A program made the position numbers and the translations under genes. From Streptosporangium roseum DSM 43021 (GTDB lineage Bacteria; Actinomycetota; Actinomycetes; Streptosporangiales; Streptosporangiaceae): a DNA stretch of 64,000 nt. Of the stretch, positions 17,225 through 25,421 are shown in pieces. Positions within the stretch are counted from its first letter, which is position 1. Every line of letters begins with the position of its first letter. The notes beneath the pieces are model-generated. The model worked only from the letters and a program-made list of their open reading frames with translations. It searched no databases and had not been told where the DNA came from. The stretch lies in the NCBI RefSeq assembly GCF_000024865.1, contig NC_013595.1, positions 6,882,001-6,946,000 of the forward strand. The letters are read 5' to 3'.

Positions 17225-18199
17225 ATGGAATACGTGCGTCTGGGATCCACCGGCATGAAGGTGTCGAGGATCTGTCTCGGCATGATGAGCTACGGCGACC
17301 CCGCCAAGTGGAGCGAGTGGGTTCTCGACGAGGCCGCGGCGGAGCCGATCGTGCGCCGGGCCGCCGACGCGGGGGTGACCTTCTTCGACACCGCCGACGT
17401 CTACTCCGCCGGCAGCAGCGAGGAGGTCACCGGCAACCTGCTCCGCGGGATCTTCCCCGACCGGGACGACTACGTGCTGGCCACCAAGGTGTTCTTCCCG
17501 CTGGGCGAGGGCGTCAACGACCGCGGCCTGTCGCGCAAGCACATCCACTCCGCGATCGACGGCTCGCTGCGCCGCCTCGGCACCGACCACGTGGACCTCT
17601 ACCAGATCCACCGCTGGGACCACGAGACCCCGATCGAGGAGACCATGGAGGCCCTGCACGAGGTGGTCCGCGCGGGCAAGGCCCGCTACCTCGGCGCCTC
17701 CAGCATGAGCGCCTGGCAGTTCGCCAAGGCCCAGCACGTGGCCGAGGTCAACGGCTGGACGAAGTTCGTGACCATGCAGAACCACTACAACCTGCTCTAC
17801 CGCGAGGAGGAGCGGGAGATGAACCCGCTCTGCGCCGACCAGGGTGTGGGGCTGATCCCGTGGAGCCCGCTGGCCCGGGGCCTGCTCGCCCGCGCCGGTT
17901 CCGACGCGGAGACCACCCGCGCCGACAGCGACGGGCGCATCGGCGCCCTCTACACCGACGCCGACAACGACCGCCTGATCCTCGGCCGGGTCGCCCAGGT
18001 GGCCAGGGAGCGCGAGGTCCCGCCGGCTCAGGTGGCGCTGTCCTGGCTGCTCCACCAGCCGGGCGTCACCGCCCCGATCACCGGCGCGACGAAGGACAGG
18101 CACGTCGACGACGCCGTCGCCGCGGTGGATCTGGAGCTGACGGACAAGGAGCTGGCCTTCCTCGCCGAGCCGTACCGCCCGCGCGCCGTCGCCCACTGA
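17225..18199 (+). CDS. Aldo/keto reductase (YajO/general stress type)
   Basis: 324 residues. The N-terminus MEYVRLGSTGMKVSRICLG is typical. The tetrad is DTADVYSAG (Asp, Tyr), ATKVFF (Lys) and YQIHRWDHETP (His). SPLARGLLAR and GATKDRHV bind NADPH. GGAGG at 17213-17217 supports the ATG at 17225. It is monocistronic, in the same direction as lysR but 79 bases after it. Substrate unknown. Confidence 0.92.
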   Translation: MEYVRLGSTGMKVSRICLGMMSYGDPAKWSEWVLDEAAAEPIVRRAADAGVTFFDTADVYSAGSSEEVTGNLLRGIFPDRDDYVLATKVFFPLGEGVNDRGLSRKHIHSAIDGSLRRLGTDHVDLYQIHRWDHETPIEETMEALHEVVRAGKARYLGASSMSAWQFAKAQHVAEVNGWTKFVTMQNHYNLLYREEEREMNPLCADQGVGLIPWSPLARGLLARAGSDAETTRADSDGRIGALYTDADNDRLILGRVAQVAREREVPPAQVALSWLLHQPGVTAPITGATKDRHVDDAVAAVDLELTDKELAFLAEPYRPRAVAH

Positions 18200-18213
18200 C
18201 GCCGGCCGGTTGC

Positions 18214-18251
18214 GGCCGGGACCAGGTACGGCGGGCGCGCCGGTCCCGGCC
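18214..18251. terminator. Bidirectional hairpin
   Basis: GGCCGGGACC (18214-18223) pairs perfectly with GGTCCCGGCC (18242-18251). The 18-base loop can itself fold. It lies between the convergent aldo-keto reductase and DUF6510 genes. Confidence 0.6.
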
Positions 18252-18254
18252 CGA

Positions 18255-18527
18255 TCAGGTGCCGTCGGGCAGCGCGAACTGCAGGCACGTCAGCCCGCGC
18301 ATGTCCAGCCATGCCCGCCCCGGGCCCCGGACCAGCCGGAACAGGACGGCGTCGCAGCCGGGGCAGCGGCCCACCAGGCCCGGGGCGCGGGTGTAGAGGT
18401 ACGACTCGGCCAGGGCGAGGCTCCGCGAGCAGTTCGAGCACTGGCCGGCGGCCGAGGTCAGGTCGACGGCGAACACCTCGCGCAGGGCTCCTCCGGCGGC
18501 GTTGCCGTCGAGGCGGTTGTCGGTCAT
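18255..18527 (-). CDS. DUF6510 family protein
   Basis: 90 residues with two CxxC pairs, CSNC (about 30) and CPGC (about 55), which form a small zinc-ribbon. It matches the short proteins that follow flavoprotein/Moco oxidoreductase pairs in actinobacteria, and here it is the third gene of that set, 43 bases after the flavoprotein. A role in the redox complex (assembly or electron transfer) is inferred only from context. Confidence 0.8.
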   Translation of the reverse strand: MTDNRLDGNAAGGALREVFAVDLTSAAGQCSNCSRSLALAESYLYTRAPGLVGRCPGCDAVLFRLVRGPGRAWLDMRGLTCLQFALPDGT

Positions 18528-18570
18528 CGGGACTCCTTCGGCGTGGAGGTCGCGGATCCCGGCGGGGAGG

Positions 18571-19323
18571 TCACGGCCGTCCCCCGCCGGGTCCGAAACG
18601 TTCGGTGCGGATGCGGGCCGGGTCGTGGCCGGCGGCGACCAGCAGGTCCGCGACGGTCTCGACGAAGCCGGTCGGGCCGCAGACGTAGCAGGCCGGAGCC
18701 AGCTCCGGCACCCAGGCGCTCTCGGCCAGCAGGCCGGCGTCGACCCGGCCCGGTGGGAGCGGCCAGCCCTCCGGCACCCGGCGGGTGTAGGCGTAGGTGA
18801 CGTCCACGCCGGATCCGTCCTGCGACGCGCCGCGCAGCTCGTCGCGGTAGAGCACCGCCTCGGGGTCGCGCGCGGAGTACAGCAGCCGGAACGGCGCCGC
18901 GCCCGCCGCGCGGGAGCGGATCATCGCCATGAGCGGGACGGCGCCGGAGCCGCCCGCGACCAGCTGGACCGGCTCCGGCGCCCCGGGGCGCCAGACGAAC
19001 CAGCCGCCGATCGGGCCGCGCAGCTCCAGCGGGTCTCCCGCGGAGAGGACCCGCGTGAGGTAGGGGGACACCTCGCCGTCGGGCAGCGACTCGACGGTCA
19101 GCTCCAGGTGGTCCCCCCGGGGCGCCGAGGCGATGGAGTAGGAGCGCTGGGTGGAGTAGCCGTCGGGCGCGGTGAGCCGTACGTCGACGTGCTGGCCCGC
19201 CAGGTGGCCTGGCCAGCCGGGCACGTCCAGGGCGATCGTGCGCGCGGTCGGGGTCTCGTCACGGACGGCGGCGACCGTGGCGACCCGCCAGGTCAGTCGC
19301 CCCAGTACCGTTGCTCGCGCCAC
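18571..19323 (-). CDS. FAD-binding ferredoxin reductase-like oxidoreductase
   Basis: 250 residues. RSYSIAS binds FAD, GPIGGWFVW is the phosphate loop, and GSGAVPLMAMIRS begins the NAD-binding domain, which closes with CYVCGPTGFVE. There is no Fe-S domain, so electrons must go to a separate partner. The start is taken as GTG 19323, with GGAG a few bases upstream, inside the 3' end of the Moco gene (31-base overlap). Together with the Moco subunit it probably forms an NAD(P)H-linked oxidoreductase. Confidence 0.85.
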   Translation of the reverse strand: MARATVLGRLTWRVATVAAVRDETPTARTIALDVPGWPGHLAGQHVDVRLTAPDGYSTQRSYSIASAPRGDHLELTVESLPDGEVSPYLTRVLSAGDPLELRGPIGGWFVWRPGAPEPVQLVAGGSGAVPLMAMIRSRAAGAAPFRLLYSARDPEAVLYRDELRGASQDGSGVDVTYAYTRRVPEGWPLPPGRVDAGLLAESAWVPELAPACYVCGPTGFVETVADLLVAAGHDPARIRTERFGPGGGRP

Positions 19324-19901
19324 GGGTCTCCGTAGTTGTGGTAGCCGACGCTCTCCCAGAAGCCGGGGTGGTCCTCGTTGAGGAGCCGGATGGCGCTCAC
19401 CCACTTGGCGCTCTTCCAGAGGTACAGGTGCGGCACGAGCAGCCGGGCGGGCCCGCCGTGCTCGGGGGTGAGGTCCTCGCCGTCGTAGCGGACGGCGATC
19501 CACGCCTGCCCGTCGAGCAGGTCCTCCAGGGGCAGGTTGGTGGTGTAGCCGCCGTAGGAGTACGCCAGGGCGTACTCCGCCGAGGTCTCCACCCCGGCGA
19601 GCAGGGTGTCGAGCGAGACCCCCTCCCAGGCGGTGGCGAGCTTGGACCACTTGGTGACGCAGTGCAGGTCCACCGTGAACCGCTCGGCGGGCAGGGCGGT
19701 CAACCCGGCCCAGTCCCAGTGGTGGACGGCGCCGGTCTCGGTCGTGACGGTGAGGTTCCAGCTCTCCTTGGGGACGTGCGGCGTGGGGCCCGCCGAGAGC
19801 ACCGGGAAGTCCTCGGTGAGGTACTGCCCGGGCGGCAGGTCCGGGGCGCCGCCGCGACGGCGGCCGGAGAATCCCGGCGAGACGATGCCGATGACGCTCA
19901 C
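19293..19901 (-). CDS. Sulfite oxidase-like molybdopterin-dependent oxidoreductase
   Basis: 202 residues holding just the Moco domain. LHCVTKWSKL has the Cys (about residue 81) that ligates molybdenum in sulfite oxidase/YedY-type enzymes, and AYSYGGYTTNLPL continues the pterin site. There is no Tat signal, so it acts in the cytoplasm, unlike MsrP. The GTG start directly abuts AGGAGGTGAG, an unusually tight spacing; a slightly downstream non-standard start cannot be excluded. It is the first gene of a three-gene operon with the flavoprotein and DUF6510. Confidence 0.88.
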   Translation of the reverse strand: MSVIGIVSPGFSGRRRGGAPDLPPGQYLTEDFPVLSAGPTPHVPKESWNLTVTTETGAVHHWDWAGLTALPAERFTVDLHCVTKWSKLATAWEGVSLDTLLAGVETSAEYALAYSYGGYTTNLPLEDLLDGQAWIAVRYDGEDLTPEHGGPARLLVPHLYLWKSAKWVSAIRLLNEDHPGFWESVGYHNYGDPWREQRYWGD

Positions 19902-20068
19902 CTCCTGGCCTCAGAGAGGTCGACGCGGCCGTGATCCGCAGGTCGGGCGCATCACGTGCATACATCCGATCCCATCACACCCGCCCGCTCCGGACTCCGC
20001 CGGGCGGCCCCGTCCGGGCGGGCGGCGTCCGGGCGGGCGGGCGGAGGACTCCGCCGCGCCGGCCCCGC

Positions 20069-21211
20069 TCAGCTCAGGACGGCGTCCAGGAGCAGGGATC
20101 CGGCGCCGAGCAGCGCCGCGTCGGGGCCCGCGCGGGTGACGGCGATCTCCAGGTCGCGGGTGGCCAGCGGCAGGCACCGTTCGTAGACGGCGGCGCGGAT
20201 CGACGAGATCAGCGGCTCGGCCGTGGACAGGCTGCCGCCGACCACGATGGCGTCGGGGTTGAGGAAGTTCACCAGGACGGTGAGCACCTCGCCGATGAGG
20301 CGTCCGGCGTTCCTGACCAGGGCGGTGGCCTCGGGCACGCCGTCGTTGACGGCGGCGACGACGTCGGCGGGCCGCCCCACCGCGATGCCCTGCTCGGTCA
20401 GGGCGCTCATCAGCGCCGCCCCGCTGGCGTAGGCCTCCAGGCAGTCGGGGTGGCCGCAGGAGCACACGACGGAGGAGTCGGTCCTGACCCGGACGTGGCT
20501 GATGTCGCCGGCCGCACCCCTCCCCCGGTGCAGGCGGCCGTCGACGATCACGCCGCACCCTATGCCGCTGCCGGCTTTCAGCACCATGAGGTTGTCGCAG
20601 CCGGGCCACGCGCGGGCCTCGCCGACGGCCATGAGGTTGGCGTCGTTCTCGACGAGCACCGGCAGGTCGTAGCGCGCGCCGAGGTGCTCGGCGACGGGGA
20701 AGTTGTTCCAGCCTGGCATGCGCGAGGGGGAGACCACGCGGCCGCTGGCGGGGTCGACGGGCCCGGGGATGCCGGTGCCGACCCCGCGCAGGGGGACGCC
20801 GGGCGGGCCGTGGGCCAGCAGCAGCTCGTCGAAGGAGGCCGCCATCCACTCCAGGGTCTCCTCCGGGCCCAGCGCGATGTCGCAGGGGCGCTCCTCGACG
20901 ACCAGCGGGGTGCCGCTGAGGTCGAGCAGGCCGAGACGGGCGTGGTGCGCTCCGAGGTCGGCCACCGCGAGCAGCCCGGCGGTGGGGCTGACGCGCAGCC
21001 GCCGGGGCCGCCGCCCGCCACGGGAGGTGCCCGACCCCTCCTCCACGAGCAGCCCGGTGCCGATCAGCTCCTCGACCCGCAGGGAGACGCTCGACGCCGC
21101 CAGGCCGGACAGGCGTGCCAGCTCGGCGCGCGACTCGGCGTGGCCGGTGGCGACGAGACGCAGGAGATCGCCTTGGGCCCCCCGCACGGGCAACCTCTCT
21201 TTGCCTGACAT
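20069..21211 (-). CDS. ROK family transcriptional regulator
   Basis: 380 residues. An N-terminal winged HTH (SRAELARLSGLAASSVSLRV) is joined to a ROK sugar-kinase-like domain. The zinc motif CSCGHPDCLE (consensus CxCGxxGCxE) is complete, and GHISHV-type sequence appears as GDISHVRV. NDANLMAVGEA is the ATP/sugar pocket. ROK repressors usually sense a sugar or sugar phosphate, which is odd beside an amino-acid transporter. It is divergent from the ABC/asparaginase/CutC operon and probably controls it. Confidence 0.92.
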   Translation of the reverse strand: MSGKERLPVRGAQGDLLRLVATGHAESRAELARLSGLAASSVSLRVEELIGTGLLVEEGSGTSRGGRRPRRLRVSPTAGLLAVADLGAHHARLGLLDLSGTPLVVEERPCDIALGPEETLEWMAASFDELLLAHGPPGVPLRGVGTGIPGPVDPASGRVVSPSRMPGWNNFPVAEHLGARYDLPVLVENDANLMAVGEARAWPGCDNLMVLKAGSGIGCGVIVDGRLHRGRGAAGDISHVRVRTDSSVVCSCGHPDCLEAYASGAALMSALTEQGIAVGRPADVVAAVNDGVPEATALVRNAGRLIGEVLTVLVNFLNPDAIVVGGSLSTAEPLISSIRAAVYERCLPLATRDLEIAVTRAGPDAALLGAGSLLLDAVLS

Positions 21212-21252
21212 GAACAGAGGAATACCACGTCTGTACTTACTACGGCAATGTG

Positions 21253-21282
21253 TTGACTTCGCCCAGAATCATCCATTACGTT
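21253..21282 (+). promoter_or_regulatory. Promoter of the ABC/asparaginase operon
   Basis: TTGACT (21253-21258), an 18-base spacer and TACGTT (21277-21282) form a good -35/-10 pair about 33 bases before the first ATG. They lie in the gap divergent from the ROK gene. Confidence 0.5.
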
Positions 21283-21291
21283 CCGGTTTAT

Positions 21292-21305
21292 CTTCGATTT
21301 CGAAG
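21292..21305. promoter_or_regulatory. Palindrome at the operon start, possible ROK operator
   Basis: CTTCGA-TT-TCGAAG is a perfect palindrome with a 2-base centre. It lies between the -10 and the ATG and overlaps the GAAGGAAG ribosome site, a position suited to repression. Confidence 0.4.
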
Positions 21306-21315
21306 GAAGACGGCA

Positions 21316-22044
21316 ATGATTCAGGTGCAAGGGCTGAACAAATGGTTCGGCGATCATCACGTGCTGCGCGACATCGACCTTGAGGTGGCGCAGGGCGAGG
21401 TCGTCGTGGTGATCGGCCCCTCCGGGTCCGGCAAGTCCACGCTGTGTCGCTGCCTCAACCGGCTGGAGACCGCGGGCTCGGGCGACATCCTCATCGACGG
21501 CGTCCCGGCCCCCGTGGAGGGCCGCGAGCTGGCCCGGCTCCGGGCCGACGTCGGCATGGTCTTCCAGTCGTTCAACCTCTTCCAGCACAAGAGCGTGCTG
21601 GAGAACGTCATGCTCGCGCCGGTGAAGGTGCGCGGCGTCAGCCGTACCGAGGCGGAGAGCACCGCCCGGCAGCTGCTGGCGCGCGTCGGCATCGCCGAGC
21701 AGGCCGGCAAGCTGCCCGCGCAGCTCTCGGGCGGCCAGCAGCAGCGGGCGGCCATCGCCCGCGCGCTGGCCATGCGGCCCAAGGTGATGCTCTTCGACGA
21801 GCCCACCTCGGCGCTCGACCCCGAGATGGTCGGCGAGGTCCTGGACGTGATGGTCCAGCTCGCCGCCGACGGCATGACCATGGTCGTGGTCACCCACGAG
21901 ATGGGCTTCGCCCGCAGGGCCGCCGACCGCGTGGTGTTCATGGACGGCGGCCAGATCGTCGAGACGGCCGAGCCGAACGCCTTCTTCGAAGCTCCCAAGA
22001 CGGACCGGGCCAGGGACTTCCTGGCCAAAGTACTCACACACTGA
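21316..22044 (+). CDS. Polar amino acid ABC transporter, ATP-binding protein
   Basis: 242 residues. Walker A is GPSGSGKST, the Q-loop MVFQSFNLF, the signature LSGGQQQR, Walker B VMLFDEPTSALD and the switch His VVTHEMG, all intact. It is of GlnQ/HisP type: the FNLFQHK Q-loop neighbourhood is typical of polar amino acid importers. ATG 21316 follows GAAGGAAGA. It is the first gene of a tightly packed six-gene operon and energises the two permeases downstream. Confidence 0.95.
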   Translation: MIQVQGLNKWFGDHHVLRDIDLEVAQGEVVVVIGPSGSGKSTLCRCLNRLETAGSGDILIDGVPAPVEGRELARLRADVGMVFQSFNLFQHKSVLENVMLAPVKVRGVSRTEAESTARQLLARVGIAEQAGKLPAQLSGGQQQRAAIARALAMRPKVMLFDEPTSALDPEMVGEVLDVMVQLAADGMTMVVVTHEMGFARRAADRVVFMDGGQIVETAEPNAFFEAPKTDRARDFLAKVLTH

Positions 22045-22065
22045 TCGCAAAGGATGGTGGGCCCG

Positions 22066-22983
22066 ATGGTGTCCATGAAGCGGATGGCCGCTGTCGCCGC
22101 CGTGTCGATGGTCGGCCTCTCGGCCTGTGCCGGCACGGATTCGGCCAGCCCGGCGGTGCCCGGCGAGGCCAAGGGCGGTGACCTGTTCGCCAAGGCGCCG
22201 GTGGCGGCCGCCGCCGACATCCTGCCCGGCTCCACGATGGAGAAGATCAAGCAGCGCGGCGAGCTGATCGTCGGCGGGTCGCTCGACGCCCCGCTGCTGT
22301 CGCAGCAGAACCCGACGACCGGCGAGGTCGAGGGGTTCGACGCGGACATGGGCAAGGCGCTCGCCAAGTACATCATCGGCGAGCCCAAGGTGAAGATCGT
22401 CAACTCGGCGTCGGAGACCCGTGAGGCGCTGCTGAGCAACGGCACCGTGGACGTCGTCTTCCAGACCTACACGATCACGCCGGAGCGGGCCAAGCAGGTC
22501 GCCTTCGCCGGGCCGTACTACTCCTCGGGCCTGAGCCTCGCGGTCAGGAAGGGCACGGCGGGCATCGCCAAGCCTGAGGACCTGAACGGCAAGACCGTCA
22601 TCGCCGGGGCCAACACCCCGGCCATCCCGGCGATCAAGAAGCTCGCGCCGCAGGCGAAGATCGTGACGTTCGGCAGCGACCCCGAGTGCATGCAGGCGCT
22701 CAAGCAGGAGCGCGGCGACGTCTACGTCCAGGACGAGATGCTCCTGGTCGCCAACGCCCAGAAGGACCCCTCGGTCCAGGTCGTCGGGCAGCCCTTCACG
22801 ACCGACCCGTACGGCATCGGCCTCAAGCACGGTGACGAGCAGTTCAAGAAGTTCGTCAACGACTGGCTGAAGAAGATCCAGGGTGACGGCCTCTGGCAGC
22901 AGACCTGGAAGAACTCCATCGGCACGGTCGTGCAGGGCGAGGCGCCCACCCCGCCGCAGATCGGATCGGTTCCGGGCTCCTGA
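22066..22983 (+). CDS. ABC transporter substrate-binding lipoprotein (glutamate/glutamine type)
   Basis: An SBP_bac_3 protein of about 305 residues. The signal peptide ends in the lipobox GLSAC, so it is anchored outside the membrane. GFDADMGKALAKY, DVVFQTYTITPERAKQVAF and DPYGIGLKHG are family hallmarks that bind the alpha-amino and carboxyl groups of the ligand. Start candidates are ATGs at 22054, 22066 and 22075; 22066 balances spacing from AAAGGA (22049-22054). Its TGA overlaps the ATG of the permease. The neighbouring asparaginase points to asparagine or glutamine as ligand (inference). Confidence 0.92.
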   Translation: MVSMKRMAAVAAVSMVGLSACAGTDSASPAVPGEAKGGDLFAKAPVAAAADILPGSTMEKIKQRGELIVGGSLDAPLLSQQNPTTGEVEGFDADMGKALAKYIIGEPKVKIVNSASETREALLSNGTVDVVFQTYTITPERAKQVAFAGPYYSSGLSLAVRKGTAGIAKPEDLNGKTVIAGANTPAIPAIKKLAPQAKIVTFGSDPECMQALKQERGDVYVQDEMLLVANAQKDPSVQVVGQPFTTDPYGIGLKHGDEQFKKFVNDWLKKIQGDGLWQQTWKNSIGTVVQGEAPTPPQIGSVPGS

Positions 22984-23627
22984 TGTCGGCGATCCTTGAT
23001 CACCTGCCCGAGTTCTGGGAAGGCCTGATCGTCACCCTCCAGCTCACCGCGGCGTCGTTCCTCGGCGCCGCGGTGGTGGGACTGGTGATCACGGCCATGC
23101 GGGTCAGCCCGGTCGGCGTGCTGCGCGGGATCGGCACGGCCTACGTGGAGACCTTCCAGAACCTGCCCCTGCTGGTGCTGCTGGTGCTCGCCGTCTTCGG
23201 CCTGCCGGAGATCGGGATCAAGGCCGACCTGCTGGTCACGGCCATCGTGGTCATCGCGCTCTACGAGGCCGCCTACATCGCCGAGGCGCTGCGCTCGGGC
23301 GTCAACGCCGTCTCCGCCGGGCAGGGTGAGGCGGCCCGCGCGCTCGGGCTCACCTTCGGCCAGTCCCTGCGTCACGTGATCCTGCCGCAGGCGCTGCGCA
23401 CGGTGATCCAGCCGCTGGGCAACATCTTCATCGCGCTGACGATGAACACCTCTCTGGCGGCCGCGATCGGCGTGGTCGACCTGACCGCCGCGGCCAACCG
23501 GGTGAACCTCATGGAGGCCCAGCCCATCCCGATCTTCGTCGGGGCGGGCCTGGCCTACGCGCTGATCGCCGCCTGTGCCGGGTTCGTCACCGGGCGGCTC
23601 GAACGACGGCTGGTGATGGTCCGATGA
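22983..23627 (+). CDS. Amino acid ABC transporter permease (HisM/GlnP type)
   Basis: 214 residues with about five transmembrane helices. The EAA loop is AARALGLTFGQSLRHVILPQA, in two pieces AARALGLTFGQSL and RHVILPQALR, which docks on the ATPase. AYVETFQNLPLLVLL is the typical N-terminal family motif. Its ATG overlaps the SBP stop (TGATG), and its own stop overlaps the next permease (ATGA at 23624-23627). Confidence 0.94.
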   Translation: MSAILDHLPEFWEGLIVTLQLTAASFLGAAVVGLVITAMRVSPVGVLRGIGTAYVETFQNLPLLVLLVLAVFGLPEIGIKADLLVTAIVVIALYEAAYIAEALRSGVNAVSAGQGEAARALGLTFGQSLRHVILPQALRTVIQPLGNIFIALTMNTSLAAAIGVVDLTAAANRVNLMEAQPIPIFVGAGLAYALIAACAGFVTGRLERRLVMVR

Positions 23628-24448
23628 GCAACCTGCTCTTCGACGAGCCCGGGCCGCGCGCCCGCCGCAGGATCCGCGTCGCGACCGTGGTGGGGGCGGT
23701 CGCGGTGCTCGGCCTGCTGGCGCTGGCCGTACGGCAGTTCGCCGCCAACGGCCAGCTCGACGCCGACCGCTGGCAGCCGTACGCGACGTGGCCGATGTGG
23801 CGCTACCTGCTCGACGGGCTCTGGTCCACCGTGCTGGCGGCGGTCGTGTCGGCCGCGCTCGCGATGGCGGCCGGGCTGGCGCTGGCCCTGGGCCGGCTGT
23901 CCCGGCGGCGCTGGGTGCGCCTGCCCGCCGCCGCGTACGTGGAGGTCGTGCGCACCGTCCCGGCGCTGCTGCTGGTCTACGTCGTGCTGTTCGCGCTGCC
24001 CCGCTACGGGCTGGACCTGCCGCTGTTCTGGAAGCTCGTGGTGCCGCTGGCGATCTCGAACGCGGCGGCGTTCGCGGAGATCTTCCGGGCCGGGATCCTG
24101 TCCGTCGAGCGCGGCCAGAGCGAGGCGGGCCTGGCCGTCGGGCTCACCCACGGCCAGACCATGCGCATGATCGTGCTGCCGCAGGCGGCCCGGCGCGTGC
24201 TGCCCTCGATCGTCAGCCAGTCGGTCGGCCTGCTGAAGGACACCTCGCTGGGCTTCGTGGTCAGCTACGCCGAGCTGCTCTACAGCGGCAAGGTCCTGGC
24301 GACCTACAACGGCCTGCTCATCCAGACCTACATCGTCGTCGCGCTGGTCTACCTGGTGGTCAACGCGTCGCTGTCCAAACTCGCCCGCACCCTCGAAGCC
24401 CGCCAACCGCGAGCCCACCGACCGCGAAGGAGACTCGCCCGTGCCTGA
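23624..24448 (+). CDS. Amino acid ABC transporter permease (second subunit)
   Basis: 274 residues. An extra N-terminal helix (about 22-45) precedes the five-helix core. The motif YVEVVRTVPALLLVY matches the family, and the EAA loop is GLAVGLTHGQTMRMIVLPQA read in two parts (GLAVGLTHGQTM, RMIVLPQAARR). It forms a heterodimer with the preceding permease. The C-terminus is Arg-rich (RQPRAHRPRRR). Its end overlaps the asparaginase start by 8 bases. Confidence 0.94.
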   Translation: MSNLLFDEPGPRARRRIRVATVVGAVAVLGLLALAVRQFAANGQLDADRWQPYATWPMWRYLLDGLWSTVLAAVVSAALAMAAGLALALGRLSRRRWVRLPAAAYVEVVRTVPALLLVYVVLFALPRYGLDLPLFWKLVVPLAISNAAAFAEIFRAGILSVERGQSEAGLAVGLTHGQTMRMIVLPQAARRVLPSIVSQSVGLLKDTSLGFVVSYAELLYSGKVLATYNGLLIQTYIVVALVYLVVNASLSKLARTLEARQPRAHRPRRRLARA

Positions 24449-25421
24449 ACTCGTCCCGCTCACCGGGGGAGGTTCCGGATACGTCCCGCTCGCGGAGGTG
24501 GTCCGCTCCGGATTCACCGAGAGCGTGCACTTCGGCAGCGCCGTCGCCCTCGCGCCCGACGGCGGCACGGCCGTCGCCCTCGGCCGGGTCGACGCCCCGG
24601 TGCTGCCGCGCTCGTCGGCCAAGCCGTTCCAGGCGCTCGCGTGCCTGCTGTCCGGAGCCGACCTGCACGGCCCGCGCCTGGCCATCGCCGCCGGCAGCCA
24701 CACGGGTGAGGACTTCCACGTACGGCTGGTCGCCGAGATGCTCGGCGAGGCGGGACTCGGCTTCGACGCCCTCGGCTGCCCCGCCGACTGGCCGGAGGAC
24801 GAGGCCACCCGGCACGCGCTGATCCGCGGCGGTCTGACGGCGTCGCGCGAGCGGATGAACTGCTCGGGCAAGCACGCCGCGATGCTCGCCGCGTCCGTGG
24901 CCTCCGGCTGGGAGGCCGGCTCCTACCTCGACCCCGGCCATCCCGTGCAGCAGCGGGTCCGCGGCGTGGTCGAGGAGCTGTCGGGAGAGAAGACGGCCCA
25001 CGTCGCCGTCGACGGGTGCGGCGCCCCGCTGTTCGGGCTGTCGCTGACCGGGCTGGCGCGGGCCGTACAGGGACTGGTCCTCGCCGCGCCCGGGACGGCG
25101 CCGCGGGCGGTCGGCGACGCGATGCGCGAGTATCCCGAGTACGTCGGCGGGACCGGCCACGTCAACACCTCCCTGATGCGGGCGCTGCCCGGGGCGGTGG
25201 CCAAGGGCGGCGCCGAGGGCGTGCTCGTCGTCGCGCTGGCCGACGGGCACGCGGCGGCGGTCAAGGTCATCGACGGGAGCCCGCGGGCCACGAGCGCGAT
25301 CGCGCTGGCCGCCCTCCGGGCGGCGGGGGGCGACGTCGCGGCGGCCGGGGAGTTCGCGAGTGTTCCGGTGCTGGGCGGGGGCGTCCCGGTCGGCGAGATC
25401 CACGCTTTGGGGGAAAAATGA
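24441..25421 (+). CDS. L-asparaginase II (PF06089 type)
   Basis: 326 residues. RSSAKPFQALA, GSHTGEDFHV, NCSGKHAAML and VDGCGAPLFG are the conserved blocks of the asparaginase II family (Rhizobium-type, unrelated to the EcAI/II fold), which holds paired Ser-Lys motifs. The reaction is L-asparagine to aspartate plus ammonia, in the cytosol. GTG at 24441 lies 9 bases after AAGGAG and inside the permease gene. Coupling to an importer suggests the transported substrate is Asn or a beta-amide derivative. Confidence 0.93.
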   Translation: MPELVPLTGGGSGYVPLAEVVRSGFTESVHFGSAVALAPDGGTAVALGRVDAPVLPRSSAKPFQALACLLSGADLHGPRLAIAAGSHTGEDFHVRLVAEMLGEAGLGFDALGCPADWPEDEATRHALIRGGLTASRERMNCSGKHAAMLAASVASGWEAGSYLDPGHPVQQRVRGVVEELSGEKTAHVAVDGCGAPLFGLSLTGLARAVQGLVLAAPGTAPRAVGDAMREYPEYVGGTGHVNTSLMRALPGAVAKGGAEGVLVVALADGHAAAVKVIDGSPRATSAIALAALRAAGGDVAAAGEFASVPVLGGGVPVGEIHALGEK

